A stretch of 64,000 nt of DNA from Terracoccus sp. 273MFTsu3.1. GTDB lineage: Bacteria; Actinomycetota; Actinomycetes; Actinomycetales; Dermatophilaceae. Every line of letters begins with the position of its first letter. Positions within the stretch are counted from its first letter, which is position 1. Location: NCBI RefSeq assembly GCF_000383675.1, contig NZ_KB911822.1, positions 310,001-374,000 of the forward strand, given 5' to 3'. Positions 58,723 through 64,000 of the stretch are shown here, piece after piece. The notes beneath the pieces are model-generated. The model was not told where the DNA came from and ran no database searches. It saw only the letters and a list, made by a program, of their open reading frames with translations. A program made the translations under genes and the position numbers.

Positions 58723-60447
58723 GTGACTGCACCGGCAACGACGCCCACCCACCCCCTGCTCGACGCGCACGCGGGAGTCCTCGACGAGATCCGTCAGGCC
58801 CTGGCGAGCCGCAGCTGGTACTCCCGCTACCCCGAGTCGCCCAGCCCGCGCGTGTACGGCGAGACCGCCGCGGCCGACGGGCTCACCGCGCACGAGGCCC
58901 ACCTGGACGGGCCGTATGCCGCGCTGTCGAGCCAGCCGACCGACGGCACCCTCGTGGGCAGCGAGGTCTCGCCCTACGGGCCGACGCTCGCGGTCACCTA
59001 CCCGGCGCTCGACGTCGACGCCGGGCTCGCGGCGGCACGGGCGGCGATGCCGGCCTGGCGCGACGCGGGACCGCAGGTGCGGGCCGCGGTGTGCGTCGAG
59101 ATCGTCGACCGCATCAACAAGCGCAGCTTCGAGATCGCCAACGCCGTCATGCACACGTCGGGGCAGCCCTTCGTCATGTCGTTCCAGGCCGGAGGCCCGC
59201 ACGCCCAGGACCGGGCGATCGAGGCGATCGCGGCCGGGCTCGTCGAGCAGGAGCGCGTGCCCGCGTCCGTCGTGTGGGAGAAGCCTGGCCGGGACCGCGA
59301 GGGCAACCCCGCGCCGACGCGGATGCAGAAGGACTACCGCCTCGTGCCCCGCGGGGTCGCGCTCGTCATCGGGTGCAACACCTTCCCGACGTGGAACGCC
59401 TACCCCGGCATCTTCGCCTCGCTCGTCACCGGCAACCCGGTCGTCGTCAAGCCGCACCCCCGCGCCGTGCTGCCGCTCGCGATCTCGGTCGAGGTGGCGC
59501 GCGAGGTGCTCGAGGAGGCGGGCTTCGATGCCGCCCTCGTGCAGCTCGCGGCCGAGGCCGACGGGCAGGGGCTCGCCAAGACCCTCGCCGAGCGCGACGA
59601 GGTCGCGATCATCGACTACACGGGAGGCCCGACCTTCGGGGCCTGGCTCGAGGAGTCCGCGGCCGCGCACGGCAAGCTCGTCTACACCGAGAAGGCCGGT
59701 CTCAACTCGATCGTCGTCGACTCGACCGACGACCTGCGCGGGACGCTCGGCAACCTCGCCTTCAGCCTCACGCTCTACTCGGGCCAGATGTGCACGGCGC
59801 CGCAGAACCTCTACGTCCCCGAGGGGGGCATCGACACCGACGAGGGGCACCTGTCCTTCGACGAGTTCGGCGAGCGCCTCGCCGGAGCCGTCGGTCGCCT
59901 CATCGGTGACGACGCCAAGGCCGTCGAGCTGCTCGGGGCCACGGTCAACGACCAGGTCCGCTCCAACGCCGACTCTCTTGCCTCGATCGCCGAGGACGCC
60001 GGCGGGCGCGTCGTGCTCGACTCGCGTCGCGTCGCGCACCCGACGTGGGCCGATGCCGTCGTGCGCGCCCCGGGTCTCGTCGCCGTCGACGTCGCCCGCG
60101 AGGACGTCTACACCCAGGAGTGCTTCGGTCCCGTCGGCTTCCTCATCCGGACGGCCTCGACGGAGCAGTCGCTCGCGCAGCTCGCCGACACGGTGCGCGA
60201 GCACGGCGCGATGACCGCGGCCGTCTACTCGACGAGCGACACGGTGCTCGACGCGGCGCGTGACGCGGCGGCCGAGGGCGGGGTCGCGCTGTCCGAGAAC
60301 CTGACCGGGCAGATCTTCGTCAACCAGACGGCGGCCTTCTCCGACTTCCACGGCACCGGCGCCAACCCGGCCGCGAACGCTGCCTACACCGACGCCGCCT
60401 TCGTCGCGAACCGCTTCCGCGTCATCACGTCGCGCCGACACGTCTGA
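58723..60447 (+). CDS. paaN: PaaN-type aldehyde dehydrogenase family protein
   Basis: 574 residues, aldehyde-dehydrogenase superfamily. The N-terminal WYSRYPESPSPRVYGE extension is specific to PaaN. VIGCNTFPTWNAYPGIFASL and NPVVVKPHPRAVLP form the NAD pocket, and the catalytic Cys is in LYSGQMCTAPQNLYVP (about 360). PaaN/PaaZ oxidises the ring-opened semialdehyde CoA. It is transcribed divergently from paaH-paaI. The hydratase part of PaaZ fusions is absent. Confidence 0.9.
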   Translation: MTAPATTPTHPLLDAHAGVLDEIRQALASRSWYSRYPESPSPRVYGETAAADGLTAHEAHLDGPYAALSSQPTDGTLVGSEVSPYGPTLAVTYPALDVDAGLAAARAAMPAWRDAGPQVRAAVCVEIVDRINKRSFEIANAVMHTSGQPFVMSFQAGGPHAQDRAIEAIAAGLVEQERVPASVVWEKPGRDREGNPAPTRMQKDYRLVPRGVALVIGCNTFPTWNAYPGIFASLVTGNPVVVKPHPRAVLPLAISVEVAREVLEEAGFDAALVQLAAEADGQGLAKTLAERDEVAIIDYTGGPTFGAWLEESAAAHGKLVYTEKAGLNSIVVDSTDDLRGTLGNLAFSLTLYSGQMCTAPQNLYVPEGGIDTDEGHLSFDEFGERLAGAVGRLIGDDAKAVELLGATVNDQVRSNADSLASIAEDAGGRVVLDSRRVAHPTWADAVVRAPGLVAVDVAREDVYTQECFGPVGFLIRTASTEQSLAQLADTVREHGAMTAAVYSTSDTVLDAARDAAAEGGVALSENLTGQIFVNQTAAFSDFHGTGANPAANAAYTDAAFVANRFRVITSRRHV

Positions 60448-60454
60448 GCTGCCG

Positions 60455-61780
60455 GTGGTCCTCGCTCCAGCTCAGCTCGACCGGGCGACCTTGCAGCGCA
60501 AGGTGGTCCGCACTCTCGTCGGGTCGCAGATCCTCGGCGGCGTCGGCATGGCCTGCGGCATCGCCGTCGGCGCGCTGATCGCCGAGGACCTCAGCGGCAC
60601 CGAGGCGCTCGCCGGTGTCGGCACGACAGCCCAGGTGCTCGGCACGGCGCTGCTGACGATCCCCGTCGCCCGCGCGACGGCGGCCCGGGGCCGCCGCGTC
60701 GGACTGCGCTGGGGTCTGGCCGTGGCCTTCGTCGGCGCGGCAGTCGTGCTCGCGGCCGCCGTGCTCCGCTCGTTCCCGCTCTTCGTCGTCGGCATGTTCC
60801 TCTTCGGCGGCGGCACGACCGCCAACAACCAGACGAGGTATGCCGCCGCCGACCTCGCGGACCCCGCGCGCCGCGGGCGCGACCTGTCGATCGTCGTGTG
60901 GGCCACGACCATCGGCTCGGTGGTCGGACCGAACCTCGTCGGACCCGGCAAGGCCCTCGCGCAGCGCCTCGGGTTGCCCGAGCTGGCCGGGACGTTCCTC
61001 TTCTCCCTCGTCGGCTTCGTGGCCGCCTGGCTCGTCGTCGACCGGCTGCTGCGGCCAGACCCGCTGCTCACCGCCCGTGCCCTCGACGCCGCCCACCGCG
61101 AGGAGGGACGCCGGGCTGCGGCGCCCGACGTCGTGGCCGACCCGGCGTCCGGCGGCGTCGCCGACGTGCCGAACCACGACGGCTCGATGCGTCGCGGCCT
61201 CGCCGTGGTGCGGTCGAACCCACGGGCTCTCCAGGCGATCCTCGTCATGGCGCTGGGCCACCTCGTCATGGTCAGCGTCATGGTCATGACGCCGATCCAC
61301 ATGAAGCACGGTCACGCCGAGCTCGAGGTCATCGGCTTCGTCATCTCGGTGCACATCCTCGGGATGTTCGCCCTGTCGCCGCTCGTGGGGGCGGCCGTCG
61401 ACCGCTGGGGCGCACCGCCGGTCGCCATGACGGGGGGCGTCGTGCTCACGGTCGCGTCGCTGCTCGCGTCGCGCTCCCAGGCCGGCTGGTCCGGCCTGCT
61501 GCTCGTGGCCCTCTTCCTGCTCGGAGTGGGGTGGTCGTGCACCCTCGTGTCGGGCTCGACCCTGCTGACGTCGGTGGTCACGACCGACGAGCGTCCGGCC
61601 ACCCAGGGACTCGCCGACGTGCTCATGGGTCTCGCGGGTGCCGGGGGAGGCGTGGCGGCCGGCATCGTCGTCGGGTCGCTCGGCTACTCGGCGCTCGCGT
61701 CGGGGTCGGCGGCGGTCGGCGTCGTCATCCTCGTGGTCGGCGCGGCCCGCGTGCGGCGCACCGCCGCCGACGTCAGGTGA
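60455..61780 (+). CDS. MFS transporter
   Basis: 441 residues, about 12 helices with a long central loop (about 195-235). GVGTTAQVLGTALLTIPVARATAARGRRVGLRWG covers TM2-3. DHA1-like exporter or importer; an aromatic-acid role is suggested only by being 7 bp behind paaN in the same direction. GTG 60455. Its stop overlaps the stop of the convergent DUF1304 gene by 8 bp. Confidence 0.82.
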   Translation: MVLAPAQLDRATLQRKVVRTLVGSQILGGVGMACGIAVGALIAEDLSGTEALAGVGTTAQVLGTALLTIPVARATAARGRRVGLRWGLAVAFVGAAVVLAAAVLRSFPLFVVGMFLFGGGTTANNQTRYAAADLADPARRGRDLSIVVWATTIGSVVGPNLVGPGKALAQRLGLPELAGTFLFSLVGFVAAWLVVDRLLRPDPLLTARALDAAHREEGRRAAAPDVVADPASGGVADVPNHDGSMRRGLAVVRSNPRALQAILVMALGHLVMVSVMVMTPIHMKHGHAELEVIGFVISVHILGMFALSPLVGAAVDRWGAPPVAMTGGVVLTVASLLASRSQAGWSGLLLVALFLLGVGWSCTLVSGSTLLTSVVTTDERPATQGLADVLMGLAGAGGGVAAGIVVGSLGYSALASGSAAVGVVILVVGAARVRRTAADVR

Positions 61781-62153
61781 GCAGGGTCAGCACGAAGCCG
61801 ATGAGCGGCAGCGTGCCCTGGGTCAGGGCGGCCCGCAGGTAGCTGCGTCCGGTGGTGACGAGCACGGCCGCGGCGGCGACCATCGAGCCCGTGCAGAAGA
61901 GGACGAGGGTTCGGCCGGCGGTGTCGTGGTCGGTCCACCAGAGCACGAGCCCCAGCGCAGCACCGATGCCGAGGAAGAGGTTGTAGAAGCCCTGGTTGTA
62001 CGCCATCGGCCGGGTCACGTCGGCAGCCGCCTGGTCGGCGACGCCGAAGCGCCTCCACACCTCGGGGCGGGTCCAGCCGACGCTCTCCATCCAGAAGATG
62101 AAGAAGTGCAGCAGTGCGGCCAGCCCGACGAACACGCTCGCGGCGATCCTCAT
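61773..62153 (-). CDS. DUF1304 membrane protein
   Basis: 126 residues with four membrane helices. HFFIFWMESVGWTRPEVWRRFG and NQGFYNLFLGIGA are DUF1304 signatures. Function unknown. A TACGAT box six bases before ATG 62153 predicts a leaderless message. Confidence 0.9.
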   Translation of the reverse strand: MRIAASVFVGLAALLHFFIFWMESVGWTRPEVWRRFGVADQAAADVTRPMAYNQGFYNLFLGIGAALGLVLWWTDHDTAGRTLVLFCTGSMVAAAAVLVTTGRSYLRAALTQGTLPLIGFVLTLLT

Positions 62154-62159
62154 GCTCGG

Positions 62160-62165
62160 ATCGTA
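62160..62165 (-). promoter_or_regulatory. -10 box TACGAT, leaderless start of the DUF1304 gene
   Basis: Minus-strand TACGAT, six bases, then ATG at 62153. Confidence 0.6.
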
Positions 62166-62194
62166 GGCCCCCTCGACTGGCAGGCGGTGGGCTG

Positions 62195-64000
62195 TCAGGC
62201 GGTGATGCGCAGGGTGCTCGTGCGGTCGGGCTTGACGAGCACCTCGATGCGGTCGGCGACCCGCGACTTCAGCTCGGTGACGTGGCTGACGATGCCGACG
62301 GTGCGGCCCCCCTCACGCAACCCCTCGAGGGTGTGCATGACGTCGTCGAGCACGTCGGGGTCGAGGGTGCCGAAGCCTTCGTCGACGAAGAGCGTGCCGA
62401 GGTCGACGCCGCCGGACTCGGCACGCACGACCTCGGCCAGGGCGAGGGCGAGCGACAGCGAGACGTAGAAGGTCTCTCCTCCGGAGAGGGTGCCGACCTC
62501 GCGGACCTGGTTGGTGTGCATGTCGTGGACGCGCACCCCGAGCCCCGACTTGGCGTTGCCCTTCTTGGCGTCGGTGTGCTCGAGCGTGTAGCGCCCGCCG
62601 GAGAAGCGGCCGAGCTCGGTGTTGGCCGCCGACAGCACCTCGGTGAAGCGCCGGATGAGGACGTACTTCGCGAGGTCGAGGTTCAGCTGGTTGTCGCCGT
62701 TGCCCGCGACGAGCTGGCCGACCCGCACGGCATCGGCGGTCGAGGCGATGACGGCGGCGTTGCGGGCCATGGCCTCGCGGATGTCGGTCACCCGTCGCTT
62801 GGTGCGCGTCACCTGGTCACGGAGGCTCCCGTGCTCGTTGCTCGCGGCCTCCATGTCCTTCTTCGCGGCAGCGGCCAGGGCCTCGAGCTGCTCGATGTCG
62901 TCGAAGAGGGCGTCGAGCTGGACGTCGGCGAGCTCGGGCCCGGTGAGCCCGGCCCGCACCTGGGTGCACGCTCGCTCGAACTCCGCGATCTCCTGCGTCT
63001 TGGCGTTGATCCACTCGGCGCCGCGGTCGGCCGCCATCCACTCGGCGACGTCGGCGAAGCCGAACTGCGCCAGGTCGGCATCGCGCGCCGCGGTGTCCTC
63101 GGCGACGGACGAGGCGGCGACGTCGCGCTGCCCGAGAGCGTCGACGAGGGCGTCGATGCGTGCGGCGCCGGCGACGAGGGCGTCGCGTCGCGCGGTCACG
63201 GTGGGGTGGCCGTCGCGGGCCTGCTCGACGACGGCGGTCTCCTCGGCGATGCGACCGTCGAGGTCGACGACGGACTGCTCGGTGCGCGCGAGCTCCGCAC
63301 CGAGCCGCGCCGCCTCGGCCGTGAGGGCGTCGACGCGGCCGCGCAGCTCGGTCACCCGCGTCACCCCGGCGCCGACGTCGGCCCGGGCCTGCACCGAGGC
63401 CGTGAGCTCGTGCGCCGCCGCCTCGGCCCGGGCGCGGGCCTCGGTCACGTCGAGACCGTCGCACCGTGCCGCGAGCTCGCGCACCTCTGACCGGAGGGCC
63501 GCGAGGCCCTCCGCGGCGGCGGCGGCCTGCTCGCGCAGCCGGCCGACGCGGGACTCCTCGGCGTCGATCTGCTCGGGGGTGACCGCGTCGAGGGTCGGGT
63601 GGGCAGGAGAGGGGTGCTCGACGGACCCGCACACCGGACAGGCGTCACCGTCGACGAGCGAGAGCCCGAGCTCGCCGGCGATGCCGTCGATGCGAGCCCG
63701 GCGCAGCCCCGCGAGCGACGACTCGGCTGCCGCCACGGTGCCCAGCGCCTCGGTCGCGGCCGACTCGGCTCGCGGCACCCGGGCCACCGCGGCCGCGTGG
63801 GCCATCGATGCCTCGAGTCGCACCTTCGCCCGCTCGCCCTCGGCAGCGCGCCCGTCGAGCAGCGCCGCCAGCCGGCGTGCCTCGGTGAGCGCCGCCTCGT
63901 GGGTGGCGATGGTCGCGGGGAGGGCCCCGAGCTCGGTCGCCACCGATGCCACCGACCGGCGGGTGCTGTCGAGCCGCTCGCGCAGCCGTGCCAGCTCCGC
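62195..64000 (-). CDS. sbcC: Exonuclease SbcC, 3' part
   Basis: The last 601 residues of the SMC-like ATPase of the SbcCD nuclease; the N-terminal half with Walker A lies beyond the right edge. Coiled coil flanks a zinc hook (CPVCGS). The distal ATPase is present: LSGGETFYVSLSLALALAEVV signature and TLFVDEGFGTLDPDVLDDVM Walker B, with a SHV switch His. SbcCD cuts hairpins and blocked ends at replication forks. sbcD is not in the window. Confidence 0.93.
   Translation of the reverse strand, partial: AELARLRERLDSTRRSVASVATELGALPATIATHEAALTEARRLAALLDGRAAEGERAKVRLEASMAHAAAVARVPRAESAATEALGTVAAAESSLAGLRRARIDGIAGELGLSLVDGDACPVCGSVEHPSPAHPTLDAVTPEQIDAEESRVGRLREQAAAAAEGLAALRSEVRELAARCDGLDVTEARARAEAAAHELTASVQARADVGAGVTRVTELRGRVDALTAEAARLGAELARTEQSVVDLDGRIAEETAVVEQARDGHPTVTARRDALVAGAARIDALVDALGQRDVAASSVAEDTAARDADLAQFGFADVAEWMAADRGAEWINAKTQEIAEFERACTQVRAGLTGPELADVQLDALFDDIEQLEALAAAAKKDMEAASNEHGSLRDQVTRTKRRVTDIREAMARNAAVIASTADAVRVGQLVAGNGDNQLNLDLAKYVLIRRFTEVLSAANTELGRFSGGRYTLEHTDAKKGNAKSGLGVRVHDMHTNQVREVGTLSGGETFYVSLSLALALAEVVRAESGGVDLGTLFVDEGFGTLDPDVLDDVMHTLEGLREGGRTVGIVSHVTELKSRVADRIEVLVKPDRTSTLRITA

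Noticed and set aside
544-60847. GTATGCC as a KOPS/FtsK-type polar motif
   Set aside because: Copies are almost evenly split between strands in this window, so there is no sign of polarity, though a whole-replichore count would be needed.
1-64000. tRNA, rRNA or known riboswitch genes
   Set aside because: No cloverleaf, rRNA-like or riboswitch-like sequence was seen by reading; a covariance-model search could still find weak cases.

Overview
The window is high-GC (about 70%+), densely coded DNA with GTG starts, TANNNT -10 boxes and single-copy genes typical of Actinobacteria. A copper csoR-copZ-copA set, cydABDC, an actinobacterial phenylacetate (paa) gene set, BlaI-M56 and a YtrA-type GntR point to a soil or marine actinomycete, and the overall feel is Intrasporangiaceae-like (Janibacter, Terrabacter, Knoellia and relatives). 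The family assignment is inference. No rRNA or tRNA gene, IS element, integrase or CRISPR array is visible.

Layout. 1-7.4 kb: housekeeping and accessory genes (isochorismatase-like fragment, three small VOC/glyoxalase-fold proteins, a SPOUT RNA methyltransferase, a receiver-like hypothetical protein), then the copper-efflux operon csoR-copZ-copA behind a perfect palindromic CsoR-type operator, then an MmcQ/YjbR protein. 7.6-32.7 kb: a SARP/BTAD-type activator followed by a complete extracellular-type contractile injection system (eCIS; Afp/PVC/Streptomyces-CIS relatives). It has a DUF4255 terminator, a sheath, two tube proteins, a DUF5908 protein, a LysM adaptor, a VgrG-like spike, a PAAR tip, a gp25 baseplate protein, two baseplate J-like wedges, a TIGR02242-like tail protein, a fibre-like protein, a CIS tape measure, an AAA+ ATPase, a 1719-residue cargo/effector candidate and a small terminal protein. 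Nearly all genes are coupled by 4-bp ATGA/GTGA overlaps. Between the activator and the first CIS gene lies a run of direct repeats (GTGATCGGG) with exact 11-bp phasing, which is the architecture SARP regulators bind. I therefore propose that the neighbouring SARP switches on the particle.

32.8-41.3 kb: purB, two double-domain VOC proteins, a low-molecular-weight protein tyrosine phosphatase, an NTF2-like protein, an MFS exporter, galE, and a BlaI-M56 protease pair. 41.3-47.4 kb: cytochrome bd oxidase and its ABC assembly factors (cydABDC, minus strand). 47.5-52 kb: a membrane protein plus YtrA-type GntR regulator behind a long palindrome, a small ORF, a lipoprotein, a DUF402 protein and paaK. 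52-57 kb: a polar amino-acid ABC importer and a DEAD-box helicase with a Gly/Arg-rich tail. 57-64 kb: paaI-paaH divergent from paaN, an MFS transporter, a DUF1304 membrane protein and the 3' part of sbcC.

Non-coding patterns worth attention: (i) two arrays of a 22-bp palindrome-rich unit, each built from two oppositely oriented blocks, at 845-992 and 38528-38784; (ii) a strongly over-represented motif GTATGCC/GGCATAC, about 35 copies, often forcing rare TAT, GCA or ATA codons; (iii) at least six genes whose -10 box ends exactly six bases before the start codon, which predicts leaderless mRNAs; (iv) several near-perfect intergenic hairpins at operon ends.
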